Shown in pieces: positions 55,198-63,551 of a DNA stretch of 64,000 nt (its first letter is position 1; each line of letters begins with the position of its first letter). Source of the stretch: Streptomyces sp. NBC_00377 (lineage in GTDB: Bacteria; Actinomycetota; Actinomycetes; Streptomycetales; Streptomycetaceae); contig NZ_CP107958.1 of NCBI RefSeq assembly GCF_036075115.1, positions 7,936,001-8,000,000 on the forward strand, written 5' to 3'. The translations under genes were made by a program, and so were the position numbers. Under the pieces are notes generated by a model. The model searched no databases and was not told the DNA's origin. It saw only the letters and a program-made list of their open reading frames with translations.

Positions 55198-55488
55198 TCA
55201 GAAGCAGCTGAGCGGCGCCGAGGCGGAGCGAGCGAGAGTGACGGAACCGGGTGCTGCGGTCCACACGATGATGTGCTGCTCGGGATCCGGTACCGCGGTG
55301 GCGATCAGCGCCGGCAGGAGTGTGGCGACGGCGAGTTTGTCGAGGGCGTCGAGTTCGACCAGGCGGACCTGGGTGTAGACGGTGCTGTCGAAGCCGCGCA
55401 GCGAGAGTTCCGGGACAAGGTCCGACGTGAGGAGTCCGGCGAACAGCCCCGCGAACACGAGGCTGACGAAACGGGCGTACTTCGTCAT
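55198..55488 (-). pseudogene. DUF1772-type membrane protein N-terminus fused to a regulator tail
   Basis: From ATG 55488: TKYARFVSLVFAGLFAGLLT, then ELSLRGFDSTVYTQVRLVEL and LATLLPALI-like VATLLPALIATAV, which is the N-terminal half of a DUF1772 (anthrone-oxygenase-like) membrane protein. Directly after that the frame reads DPEQHIIVWTAAPGS, the C-terminal motif of MmyB-type regulators, then unrelated residues and a stop. This is a chimera of two broken genes joined in frame. Confidence 0.65.
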
Positions 55489-55634
55489 GATCACGTTCTT
55501 TCGTGAGGGGTGACCCGGACGGCGAAGTGACGGGCGGGACGGCCGAGGCATCTTCACCACCTTGTTGGCTACCGTCGCGGATCGTTGCTCGCCTTCTCAC
55601 CCGCAGCCCGGGTCGTGTGCGTGGCTGGTATTCG

Positions 55635-56303
55635 TCAGTTCGCGATTCCGACGACCTGCTCGATGCTGTCCGGCTGGTTCACCATGGCCAGCATGTGGTG
55701 GGCGACGTCGGCGCGTGGCACGGAGAACCCGCCCCGGATGTTGCGGTTCCACGCGGTCCGGTACGTGCCGGTCAGGGGCTTGTCGGTGAGCTTGGGCGGG
55801 CGCGACACCGTCCATTCCAGTCCGCTGTCGCGCAGCGTCTGCTCGGTGACGGCGAGGTCGGCGTAGTGCCGGCCGAACATCGCCCGGGTGAACGGGACTC
55901 CCAGGTGGCGCATGAAGAAGCCGTCGCCGGGATCGTGTCTGGGTGGCGTCGGCCGGCCGGGCAGCGGCACCGGTCCGACGGGTGCGGCGCTGACGATGAT
56001 GATCCGCCGCACGTGCTCGGCCTGCATCGCCGCGACGATCGCGCGGGTGCCACGCGAGGTGATGCCGGCGTCCGCGCGCGGGTTGCGCGGGCCGAGCGCG
56101 GACAGGACGGCGTCGGCGCCGCGTACCGCCGTGGCGAGCGTCGGCATGTCGGGTCGGGTGAGGTCGACGGCGACCGTCCGGACGCCGTCCGGCAGCTCAC
56201 GTGGGCGGCGGGCCACGGCGGTGACGTCATGCCCGCCGGCTACCGCCTGCTCGACCAGGTGCCGTCCGATACCGCCGGTGGCGGCGACGATCGTGAGTTT
56301 CAT
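55635..56303 (-). CDS. NAD(P)H-binding atypical SDR protein
   Basis: 222 residues. LTIVAATGGIGRHLVEQAVA is the nucleotide-binding loop (TGGIGR), followed by VLSALGPRN, RRIIIVSAAPVG and LEWTVSRPPKLTD, all typical of the NmrA/SDR_a5-like group (flavin-reductase or BVR-B-like). It probably binds NADPH; catalysis is uncertain. Its ATG overlaps the stop of the upstream gene (ATGA at 56300-56303), so the two related proteins are made together. Confidence 0.88.
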   Translation of the reverse strand: MKLTIVAATGGIGRHLVEQAVAGGHDVTAVARRPRELPDGVRTVAVDLTRPDMPTLATAVRGADAVLSALGPRNPRADAGITSRGTRAIVAAMQAEHVRRIIIVSAAPVGPVPLPGRPTPPRHDPGDGFFMRHLGVPFTRAMFGRHYADLAVTEQTLRDSGLEWTVSRPPKLTDKPLTGTYRTAWNRNIRGGFSVPRADVAHHMLAMVNQPDSIEQVVGIAN

Positions 56304-57133
56304 CGGGTTCCTCCCGAGGTGAAGGCGGCACGGTGGTCCTGCGCCCAGGTGGCGTACGTACGTGCCGGGCGGCCCAGCAGCCGCCGCACGGTGTCGGTGG
56401 TGGGCCCGGCCTCGCGGGCGTAGTCGGCCAGCGAGCCGAGCAGCCGGTCGGGTACCTCGTCGGGCAGGCCGGCGGCGAGCATGCCGTGGCGGATCGCGTC
56501 CGGTGCGGCCTCGACGAACGACAGTGTCCGGTCGAGCGCCGCGCCGAGCGCGGCGACCTTCTCCGGCTGGCTCAGCGACTGTTCTCCGGTGAGCAGGTAC
56601 GTCTGACCGCGGTGCTGTGGGTGGGTCAGGGCGAGGGCGGCCACCGCGGCGATGTCACGCTCGTCGACGGTCGAGGTCCTCGCGTGCGGGTACGCCCCTC
56701 GCACGGTCCCGGTCGCCTGGATTTGGCCGGCCCAGGCCAGGGTGTTGGCGGCGAAATCGGCGCAGCGCAGGATCGTCCAGTCCAGGCCGCTCCTCTTGGC
56801 GACGTCCTCGACCGCGTGGAACTGCTGCCGGAAGCGTGCGTGCCCGGCCGGGTACTGCACGGTCACGGCGGACAGTACGACCACTCTTGCCGCGCCCGTC
56901 CCGCGGGCGCGGGCCAACAGGTCGACAGCGGTGGATCCGGCGGCACGCGGGCTGAGCAGAACGGCCTCCACGCCGTCGAGGGGGGGAACCTTCGCGGGGT
57001 GGACGAGCTGTGTACCCACGGGGAATCCGGCGTGCGGGTCGCGGGTGACAGCGGCGACCTTCGCTCCCCTCTCAACCAGGAGGCGGACGGTTTCCCGGCC
57101 GACGACACCGGTGGCCCCGGTAATCAGGATCAT
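56300..57133 (-). CDS. NAD(P)H-binding atypical SDR protein (NmrA-like)
   Basis: 277 residues from ATG 57133. ILITGATGVVGRETVRLLVE is the NAD(P)-binding motif; ARVVVLSAVTVQYP, LDWTILRCADFAANTLAW and TYLLTGEQSLSQPEKVAALG follow as in NmrA-like proteins. It is coupled to the paralogous gene downstream. The ECF41 sigma factor gene lies 155 bp upstream on the same strand, and epimerase/oxidoreductase genes are frequent ECF41 neighbours, so it could belong to that regulon, although no matching promoter was found directly before it. Confidence 0.88.
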   Translation of the reverse strand: MILITGATGVVGRETVRLLVERGAKVAAVTRDPHAGFPVGTQLVHPAKVPPLDGVEAVLLSPRAAGSTAVDLLARARGTGAARVVVLSAVTVQYPAGHARFRQQFHAVEDVAKRSGLDWTILRCADFAANTLAWAGQIQATGTVRGAYPHARTSTVDERDIAAVAALALTHPQHRGQTYLLTGEQSLSQPEKVAALGAALDRTLSFVEAAPDAIRHGMLAAGLPDEVPDRLLGSLADYAREAGPTTDTVRRLLGRPARTYATWAQDHRAAFTSGGTR

Positions 57134-57288
57134 GACTGAACCCCCAGTAGGTGTGTCGATAGTCGATCTTGCGCGATGGATGATCACGGTTCGTATCGCG
57201 GGAGGACGTCACGGGCAAGCCGTGCGCCAGGATCATCGGCATGCGGCAATGAAGCCTCCGGTCCTGCCCTGTCAGGCTGGTCGGGAGA

Positions 57289-58209
57289 TCACTGGGTTTT
57301 ACGGGTCTGCTTCACTTCCTGGTCGACGGCCCAGGCGTCGGCGACCGGGCCGAGGTGGCTGAGCTTGTCGGGGTTGATGACCGCGCGGATCGTCTGGATC
57401 TGCCCGTCGAGTGTGTCGAGGACGAGGATGTGGAGGATTTTGCCGTCGCGGTCGCGGAAGAGCGCGCCCGGCTGGCCGTTGACCTCGTGCGGTTCGAACG
57501 TGATGTCGATCCGGGCCATGAGCGGGTAGACGGTGGCGAGCAGCCTGGCCACGTTCTCGGCGCCGGTGACGGCCCTGGCCAGCTGCGGTGCCTTGCCACC
57601 GCCGTCCCCGACGAGCTGGACGTCGGCGGACAGCAGATTCTGTAGTCCGTCCACGTCTCCCTGCGTCAGTGCCTCGAAGAACCGCCTCGCCAGCTCCTGC
57701 CGCTCCTGGCGGTCCGCTTCGAACCGGGGCCGTCCCTCGTGCATGTGGCGGCGTGCCCGTACGAGCAGCTGTCGGCACGCGGCCTCCGAGCGCCCCACGG
57801 CGGTGGCGATCTCGTCGAAGCCGAAGGCGAAGACCTCCCGCAGCACGAACACCGACCGCTCCAGCGGACTGAGCCGCTCCAGGAGCAGCAGCGCCGCCAT
57901 CGACACCGAGTCGGCGAGCTCCGCCGCGCGGGCCGGGTCCTCGTACGGATCGTCCAGCAGCGGCTCGGGCAACCACGGTCCGACGTACTTCTCCCGCCGT
58001 ACCCGGGCGGAGCGAAGCACGTCGATCGCGATCCGGGTCACCGTGGCTGACAAGAACGCCTTGGCCGACACGGGCCGGGTTCTCGAGGCGTCGTAGCGGA
58101 GCCAGGTCTCCTGCACCGCGTCCTCCGCCTCGCCCACGCTGCCCAGGATCCGGTACGCGATCGAGAACAGCAGCGGCCGGAGCTCCTCGAACTCCTCGAC
58201 CTTGCCCAT
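57289..58209 (-). CDS. ECF41-type sigma factor with SnoaL-like C-terminal domain
   Basis: 306 residues. Sigma region 2 (RPLLFSIAYRILGSVGEAED, AVQETWLRY) and region 4 (LSPLERSVFVLREVFAFGFD, EIATAVGRSEAACRQLLVRA) are followed by an NTF2/SnoaL-like extension. The two signatures of group ECF41 are present: WLPEP at 79-83 in the linker and DGGGK at 202-206, plus INPDKL near 285. In this group the extension replaces an anti-sigma factor and both holds back and supports activity. ATG 58209 follows GGGGGGAAG. Two promoters of ECF41 type lie just upstream, serving the neighbouring carboxymuconolactone-decarboxylase and DoxX-like genes. Confidence 0.94.
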   Translation of the reverse strand: MGKVEEFEELRPLLFSIAYRILGSVGEAEDAVQETWLRYDASRTRPVSAKAFLSATVTRIAIDVLRSARVRREKYVGPWLPEPLLDDPYEDPARAAELADSVSMAALLLLERLSPLERSVFVLREVFAFGFDEIATAVGRSEAACRQLLVRARRHMHEGRPRFEADRQERQELARRFFEALTQGDVDGLQNLLSADVQLVGDGGGKAPQLARAVTGAENVARLLATVYPLMARIDITFEPHEVNGQPGALFRDRDGKILHILVLDTLDGQIQTIRAVINPDKLSHLGPVADAWAVDQEVKQTRKTQ

Positions 58210-58388
58210 GCAGTCTTCCCCCCATTGCGGTCTGTGTGCCCGTCCGGACCCGCGCCGGTGAGGCACCTTCGAAGATCATCCGATGTGTGGGCGGAGCAGA
58301 CAACGCTCGTACCGCGACCGCCCTGCCCGCCTTGACCACGGCGTCCTGGCCCCGGCGGGCCTGACCTGAGCCAGGATGCGGTGGCGGT

Positions 58389-58862
58389 TCAGTGGAACTG
58401 GCCGACCTGGTAGTCGCCGGCCGGCTGCTGGGTGATGATGTTCAGTCGGTTCACCGTGTTCATGAACGAGACCAGCAGCACGAGGGCCGTGAGCTGCTCC
58501 TCGTCGTAGTGCTGGGTGGCGCGCGCCCACACGTCGTCGCTGACCCCGGTGGCCGCGTCCGCGACCCGGGTTCCCTGCTCCGCCAGCTCCAGTGCGGCGC
58601 GCTCGGCCGCGGTGAAGACCGTTGCTTCCCGCCAGGCCGCGATCAGGTTCAGCCGCACCGGGCTCTCGCCGGCCGCGGCGGCTTCCTTGGTGTGCATGTC
58701 GATGCAGGCCGCGCAGCCGTTGATCTGGCTCACGCGCAGCGCCACCAGTTCCTGCGTCGTGGCCGGCAGCGGCGATTCCTTCAGCTCCCGGCCGACCGAC
58801 ATGAAGTACTTGAGCGCCTTGCCGGCGGTCGGGCTGGCGAAGTAGTTCAGTCGCGTGTCCAT
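58389..58862 (-). CDS. AhpD-like carboxymuconolactone decarboxylase family protein
   Basis: 157 residues. The redox motif GCAACIDMH places Cys50, Cys53 and His57 as in AhpD-type alkylhydroperoxidases, so it may reduce peroxides with a thiol donor. The remaining helices (LNLIAAWREATVFTAAERAA, LTALVLLVSFMNTVNRLNII) fit the Pfam CMD fold. ATG 58862 starts MDTRLNYFASP. Members of this family are the most frequent neighbours and targets of ECF41 sigma factors, and a promoter of that type is found 40 bp upstream (58902-58928). Confidence 0.92.
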   Translation of the reverse strand: MDTRLNYFASPTAGKALKYFMSVGRELKESPLPATTQELVALRVSQINGCAACIDMHTKEAAAAGESPVRLNLIAAWREATVFTAAERAALELAEQGTRVADAATGVSDDVWARATQHYDEEQLTALVLLVSFMNTVNRLNIITQQPAGDYQVGQFH

Positions 58863-58901
58863 CGTGTGCTCCTCCACGTTCGTCGATGCCTTCATCCCCA
58901 A

Positions 58902-58928
58902 GACGAGACGGCCCTCACGTCTGTGACA
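58902..58928 (-). promoter_or_regulatory. ECF41-type promoter of the AhpD-like gene
   Basis: On the minus strand TGTCACA (58928-58922) and CGTC (58905-58902) are separated by exactly 16 bases, the published ECF41 arrangement as I know it. It lies 40 bp before the start codon. Confidence 0.85.
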
Positions 58929-58971
58929 CGACGCGGTGTGAGCCACGTCTCTCCGCTGACCGGGCTCGGGA

Positions 58972-58998
58972 TGTCACAGGCCAACTCGCTGCCTCGTC
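58972..58998 (+). promoter_or_regulatory. ECF41-type promoter of the DoxX-like gene
   Basis: TGTCACA (58972-58978), 16 bases, then CGTC (58995-58998), the same as the divergent promoter 43 bp away. It lies 34 bp before the DoxX-like start. Confidence 0.85.
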
Positions 58999-59032
58999 TC
59001 GGGTGCGGAAGTCCTCGATCAGGGAGTTGATG

Positions 59033-59416
59033 ATGAACGTCGCACTGTGGATCACTGCCGGAGTGCTCGCCGCTGTCTGCCTGGTGGGCAGCTCCAAGGT
59101 GTTCGTGCCGAGGGAGAAGCTGGCCGCGATGGGCTCCTCTGCGCAGTGGGTCCTGGAGTTCAGCCCCGGTGCCCTCAAGGCCATCGGTGCCGTCGAGCTG
59201 CTGGCTGCGGTCGGCCTGATCCTGCCCGCGGCGCTCGACGTCGCGCCGGCCCTGGTGCCGCTGGCCGCCACCGGACTCGTTCTGCTGTTCGCCTGCGCGG
59301 TCACCATGCGTCTGCGCCGTGGCGAGAAGGCCACGATCGCAGGCGACCTGATCTACCTCGCCCTCGCCGCCTTCATCGCATGGGGCCGTTTCGGCCCCGA
59401 GTCCTTCACCGGCTGA
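59033..59416 (+). CDS. DoxX-like membrane protein
   Basis: 127 residues with four membrane segments (ALWITAGVLAAVCLVGSSKV; ALKAIGAVELLAAVGLILPA; ALVPLAATGLVLLFACAVTM; GDLIYLALAAFIAWGRF), the DoxX-like/DUF4870-type small quinone- or thiol-linked membrane protein fold. In other bacteria DoxX proteins form redox complexes dealing with oxidative stress. ATG 59033 follows GGGAG. It is divergent from the AhpD-like gene and shares a matching ECF41 promoter, so both are probably switched on together. Confidence 0.88.
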   Translation: MNVALWITAGVLAAVCLVGSSKVFVPREKLAAMGSSAQWVLEFSPGALKAIGAVELLAAVGLILPAALDVAPALVPLAATGLVLLFACAVTMRLRRGEKATIAGDLIYLALAAFIAWGRFGPESFTG

Positions 59417-59627
59417 CCACCGGCGCATATCAGTCGAGCGCCGAAGTGCCGGGCACACTCCAGGTCGTACCGATACGCCTACCAGCCAACGGAGTTGGCT
59501 ACGACGTCACTCTCTTCGGCAATGAACACCCGCCTACTACAACAGCTTCGTCGCTATTGAACTTGCGCCGCGCCGCACAAAGAACACAGCCGAGTGCCGG
59601 GACCCACGTCGGCTGCCGGTGCGCGGT

Positions 59628-60824
59628 TCAGGCGGACTGCTCGGCGGTGGCCGCCGTCTCGCGGCGCTGGGCCCGCAGCAGTCGGCGGCCCTGTTCGCCC
59701 TTGGCCCAGGTGTGGGAGCCGGGCTTGCGTGCCTCGTTCACCAGCTGCTTGATGGTGTGCTTGCACACGAACTCCTTCACCTTCGCGCCTGTCCGGCCGC
59801 CGAGGTGGAGCCGCTTGGCGGTGTCGTCCCGGTGGGCGAACTGGAAAATGCCCGCACGGCGCCCCAGGCTGATGCACTGGCCGGCGAACCCCAGGTCGAT
59901 CGGTGCGGGCCGCTTGTTCGCGATGCGGCTGAGCACCGTGTCGGCGGCGTGTGCGCCCAGCGGGCCGGCGGCCTGGCAGCTCATCCGGAACGGCATGTCC
60001 GACGGTGCCGCCGAGTCCCCGGCGGCGACGATCCACTCGTCGTCGATGCTCGTCAGGGTCTCGTCGGTGAGCAGGCGGCCCAGGGTGTCGGTGCTGAGCC
60101 CGCTGCGGGCGGCCAGGTCCGGCACGCCGAACCCGGCGGTCCAGACGGTGACCGCGCTCGACAGCTCACGGCCGTCGCCGAGCCGCACACTGCCACCGGT
60201 CACCTCCGTGACCTTCGTGCCGGGGCCCTGCAGCACGGTCACACCGAGGCCGGTCAGCCGCTCGGCGACCGAGCAGCGGCCGTTCGGGTGCAGGTAGGGG
60301 CCGAGGAGCCCGCCGCAGACCAGGGTCACGGTGCGGCCCGCCTCCGCCAGTTCGGCGGCGGTCTCGATGCCGGTCGGACCAGCGCCGACCACCGTCACCG
60401 GGGCCGTGGCGGGGGCGGCGTCGAGGACCGACCGCAGGCGCCGCGCCTCCTCGAACGTGGCGATCGGGTGGGCGAACTCGGCAGCTCCGGGCACGCCCGG
60501 ATCGGCGCTGCCGCTGCCCACCGCGTAGATCAGGTAGTCGTAGCCGACCGTGCCGCCGCTCGCCAGCTCCACCCTTCGCCCCGTCGCGTCGATCCGGGTC
60601 GCGGTGTCGACCACCAGCCGGACGCGCTCGCCCAGGACCTTCCGGTAGTCGTTGACGGCCGTGTGCGTCCCGCCCGCCAACTGGTGCAGTCGGATCCGCT
60701 CGACGAAGTCCGGGCGGCAGTTGATCAGCGTCACGGTCACGTCGTCGCGCTGCGTCAGCCGGTTGGCCGCCATGACCCCGGCGTAACCGCCGCCGATCAC
60801 GACGACTTCGGTGTTCTCAGCCAT
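59628..60824 (-). CDS. NAD(P)/FAD-dependent oxidoreductase (NDH-2/FSP1-like)
   Basis: 398 residues. Two dinucleotide folds: FAD-binding VVVIGGGYAGVMAANRLTQR at the N-terminus and NAD(P)H-binding VTVVGAGPTGIETAAELAEA near 160; the second FAD contact is DEWIVAAGDSAAPS. The overall layout matches type II NADH dehydrogenases and AIF-like quinone reductases. The C-terminal part (FVCKHTIKQLVNEARKPGSH) may attach to the membrane surface. ATG 60824 has a GGAGGAAAG ribosome-binding site. A SnoaL-like gene lies upstream on the same strand. The 211 bp after it (59417-59627) hold no gene. Confidence 0.9.
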   Translation of the reverse strand: MAENTEVVVIGGGYAGVMAANRLTQRDDVTVTLINCRPDFVERIRLHQLAGGTHTAVNDYRKVLGERVRLVVDTATRIDATGRRVELASGGTVGYDYLIYAVGSGSADPGVPGAAEFAHPIATFEEARRLRSVLDAAPATAPVTVVGAGPTGIETAAELAEAGRTVTLVCGGLLGPYLHPNGRCSVAERLTGLGVTVLQGPGTKVTEVTGGSVRLGDGRELSSAVTVWTAGFGVPDLAARSGLSTDTLGRLLTDETLTSIDDEWIVAAGDSAAPSDMPFRMSCQAAGPLGAHAADTVLSRIANKRPAPIDLGFAGQCISLGRRAGIFQFAHRDDTAKRLHLGGRTGAKVKEFVCKHTIKQLVNEARKPGSHTWAKGEQGRRLLRAQRRETAATAEQSA

Positions 60825-60937
60825 GGTTTCTTTCCTCCGCTTTATAGGAATTCGCGTTTCAGGAATTCGCGCACGCAAGATGTCGACTTGGCGCGCAGGA
60901 TGTCGACTTCGCACACCGTGACGGCGTGCGGGACGGA

Positions 60938-61390
60938 TCAGCTGAGGCCGAGGCGCTGCGGCGCCGAGCCGCGGAGCGGGGTGAAGTCCAGGTACCGGAC
61001 CTCGTAGATGCGTTCGCTGAACTTCCAGCCGTCGGCGGTTCGCTCATAACGGTCTTGGTAGAAGGCGTAGTTCAGGTGCGAGCTGCCGTCGCGCATCCGT
61101 CCGAACTCCTGGATGTACGCTCGCCCGGCCGCGGTGTCGCCGTCCAGCCGGATGACGCCCGGGTGGACGTTCTGCACGAAGAACTCCCAGAGCGACTGGC
61201 CCCACTCGATCCCCGCGCGGATCTCCTCGCGGCCGACGAACTCCTTGTCGATGTGCGGCCAGCGCATGGCGCCCTCGGGCGTGAACAGCGAGACGGCGCG
61301 TTCGAAGTCACGCATCATCACCGCGTCCGTGAGTTCGGCTCGCAGCGCCTCTATCTCGACGCGATCGGCGATGGCCCGCATGTCGCTCAT
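60938..61390 (-). CDS. SnoaL-like (NTF2 superfamily) protein
   Basis: 150 residues of cystatin-like NTF2/SnoaL_4 fold: IEALRAELTDAVMMRDFERA, LFTPEGAMRWPHIDKEFVGR, NVHPGVIRLDGDTAAGRAYI and WKFSERIYEVRYLDFTPL. Relatives include small hydratases, isomerases and ring-hydroxylating accessory proteins; the active residues here are not certain. It is divergent from a LysR-type regulator gene that probably controls it and the oxidoreductase downstream. Between the SnoaL-like and oxidoreductase genes (60860-60925) are two GATGTCGACTT repeats. Confidence 0.85.
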   Translation of the reverse strand: MSDMRAIADRVEIEALRAELTDAVMMRDFERAVSLFTPEGAMRWPHIDKEFVGREEIRAGIEWGQSLWEFFVQNVHPGVIRLDGDTAAGRAYIQEFGRMRDGSSHLNYAFYQDRYERTADGWKFSERIYEVRYLDFTPLRGSAPQRLGLS

Positions 61391-61509
61391 CGGTTTCCCT
61401 CCCCATCCATGTGTGCGTCAGGCGGGTGCCGCCTGTCCGGTGGTGATGGATCCAGCATCGGCGCGGGCGAACAGCGGAACAATGTAAGGTTCCTTGAGCT
61501 ATTCATAAT

Positions 61510-61543
61510 GTGGCGGTTATGTATGGGTGGCGGTTACGCATGG
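61510..61543. repeat. Two adjacent 17-bp direct repeats before the LysR gene
   Basis: GTGGCGGTTATGTATGG (61510-61526) is followed without gap by GTGGCGGTTACGCATGG (61527-61543), two mismatches. Just upstream is ATTCATAAT. The tract ends 13 bp before the LysR GTG and may be an operator or a slippage duplication. Confidence 0.8.
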
Positions 61544-61556
61544 ATGGGGGTTGTGC

Positions 61557-62447
61557 GTGGAGCTGCGTGACATCGAGATCTTCCTGACCTTGGCCGAGGA
61601 GTTGCACTTCGGCCGCACCGCGGAGCGGCTTCATGTGTCCCAGGCCCGCGTCAGTCAGGCCATCGCCAAGCAGGAACGGCGTCTGGGCGTCGTCCTGTTC
61701 GACCGCAGCAGCCGGCGCGTCGCCCTGACCCCGGTCGGCCGGCGTCTTCGCGAGGACCTCCAGCAGGCCGTCGACCTTCTCCGGGAGGGGCTCGCCCGCG
61801 CCGAAGCGGCCGGTGCGAGGACGGGGCAGACCCTGCGTCTGGGCGTGTTCGGCCATGCCGGCCACGAACTGCGCCCTCTCATCGAGGCCTTCCGCGCCCG
61901 CCACCCCGGCAGCGACGTCCAGTTCGGCGAGATCAACGGCAGCGACCCGTTCACCGCGCTGCGCACCGGAGAGCACGACGCGCACGTGCTGTGGCTTCCG
62001 GTGGCCGAACCGGACCTCTCGGTCGGCCCGACCGTCCTGACCGGAGGCCGCGTGCTCGCCGTGGGGGCAGACCATCCGCTGGCCGAGCGCGGCACCGCGT
62101 CGCTGGAGGACCTCGGCGACAACCACGTCGTCGACTTCGGCCCCGACGCCCCCGAGTACTGGGTCACGGCGATGGTCCCCACGCGTACGCCGCTCGGCCG
62201 CCGAATCCCGCGCGGGCCCGCCGCGCGGACCTTCCACGAGATTCTCTCCCTGGTCGCCTCCGGACAGTGCGTCCACCCGCTGGGCGAGATCGCCGCCCGC
62301 TACAACCGTCCCCCCGGCATCGTCTTCCTCCCCATGCCCGACGCCCCCACCCTCCACTTCGCCCTCACCTGGCGATCCACCGACGACAGCCCCACCCTCC
62401 GCGCACTGGCCCAGACCGCCGCCGACCACGGCCCCATCTCCATATGA
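61557..62447 (+). CDS. LysR-family transcriptional regulator
   Basis: 296 residues from the GTG at 61557 (G-rich ribosome-binding site). The winged helix-turn-helix is clear: MELRDIEIFLTLAEELHFGR, TAERLHVSQARVSQAIAKQE, RLGVVLFDRSSRRVALTPVG. The effector domain follows (TLRLGVFGHAGHELRPLIEA). It is short in its last part but complete. Divergent from the SnoaL-like gene, it is the likely regulator of 59628-61390. Confidence 0.92.
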   Translation: MELRDIEIFLTLAEELHFGRTAERLHVSQARVSQAIAKQERRLGVVLFDRSSRRVALTPVGRRLREDLQQAVDLLREGLARAEAAGARTGQTLRLGVFGHAGHELRPLIEAFRARHPGSDVQFGEINGSDPFTALRTGEHDAHVLWLPVAEPDLSVGPTVLTGGRVLAVGADHPLAERGTASLEDLGDNHVVDFGPDAPEYWVTAMVPTRTPLGRRIPRGPAARTFHEILSLVASGQCVHPLGEIAARYNRPPGIVFLPMPDAPTLHFALTWRSTDDSPTLRALAQTAADHGPISI

Positions 62448-62903
62448 CAGCGGATGAAGGCCAGTTGATGGTCGCCGCTGCCGGACGCCAGGCCGGGCCC
62501 CGGCGATGGAGTGACGTCCGCGCAACGACGTCAGCGCCTACCTGACGGTGTTCACCCGAAGCTCCCCGGACCGCGCAACGGGAGCGTCCGGCTGAAGCAC
62601 ACGCCGCCGTTGGCCGCCGCGCAATCCGACCTCCTCGGGGCTGAGCTTGGCACGGCGTGCCTTGAGGAACTCACTCGGTCGGGTGCGGGTTGCGGTTCAT
62701 GATCTCCAGCGTCGCCCACAGGCCAGGTGTTGTGAGGGGGAAGGACTCTTCCTACGTCGGGCGCGACCTGGCCGCCGAGTGAGCGCACCGCTGGGACGTC
62801 TGGACGTGCCTTGAGCAGCTCCTGGGCCAGTGCAACCGCCGAGCCAGGGTTCTAGCGGGCGGCGAGCACTACCTCGACACTGTCGCCTACGTCGAAACGG
62901 GCA

Positions 62904-62972
62904 GGTCTCGACGCGAAGGACACCCAGGGCATCCTGGCCGGCAACGCCGAAGCGCTTCCGGGGCTGGCCTGA
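62904..62972 (+). pseudogene. Amidohydrolase C-terminal scrap
   Basis: GLDAKDTQGILAGNAEALPG ends at a TGA, resembling the last helix of amidohydrolase-2 (TIM-barrel) proteins, where ILGGNA-type motifs are common. Twenty-two codons only, so the call is tentative. Confidence 0.4.
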
Positions 62973-63039
62973 TCATCGGGGTGCGCTGACGAGACCATCC
63001 GGGGCCGACATGACAGCGGTGGCCGGATGTCAGGACGGT

Positions 63040-63076
63040 GGTGGTGGGCCCGGCGACGTCCGCCGGGCCCACCACC
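63040..63076. terminator. Hairpin terminator
   Basis: A perfect 16-bp stem (GGTGGTGGGCCCGGCG and complement) with a 5-base loop ACGTC lies 68 bp after the amidohydrolase scrap. Confidence 0.8.
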
Positions 63077-63498
63077 ATGCCGTTGAGCAGGAATCAGGCG
63101 CGCAGCATCCGGTCGGGGTGTGTCCCGGGTCCTCCTCCGTGACGGAGACAACCGGCGTGGTCTGGCCGCGCTCGCCGCTGCGCCCGGGCCACGTCACGCC
63201 GTGGCCGATCGTCATTGCCGGGGCGTTGTTTCCAGTGACTGCCGCCGGGCGACTGGAGGGTCTCGGCCTGTGCTGGTTCGCGCTTGGTTGGCGACGGGGC
63301 GACTGGGGGCCTGTCTCCCGGTGTTGCCGGCGGTTCGGGTGCTGCTTACGGATACCAGGGGGCGCTGCGGTCGTGAGCCGGTGGCTCGTGGGGTCGTGTC
63401 CCTCGGCGCTATTCGGTCCGCGACTGGTCCGGGGAATCCCCCTTGGATGTCGGACAGTGACTCGAAAAACCCGATTGATCGCATTGGGTGCCTGCGAT

Positions 63499-63543
63499 GT
63501 CGGGTTGCCTGGTGGAGCGCAACGATGCCCCAGGCAACCCGAC
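63499..63543. terminator. Hairpin terminator of the aldehyde dehydrogenase gene
   Basis: GTCGGGTTGCCTGG and its complement form a perfect 14-bp stem with a 17-base loop, starting 9 bp beyond the dehydrogenase stop on the minus strand. Confidence 0.8.
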
Positions 63544-63551
63544 TTCAGGCT

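Larger units (their letters stand above)
62448..63551. other. 1.1-kb stretch with gene scraps, no intact gene
   Basis: No complete gene is supported. The frame at 62904-62972 (plus) reads GLDAKDTQGILAGNAEALPG before a stop, which looks like the extreme C-terminus of an amidohydrolase-2 family protein. It is followed by a hairpin terminator at 63040-63076. The remainder has only Arg-rich open frames. Confidence 0.5.
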
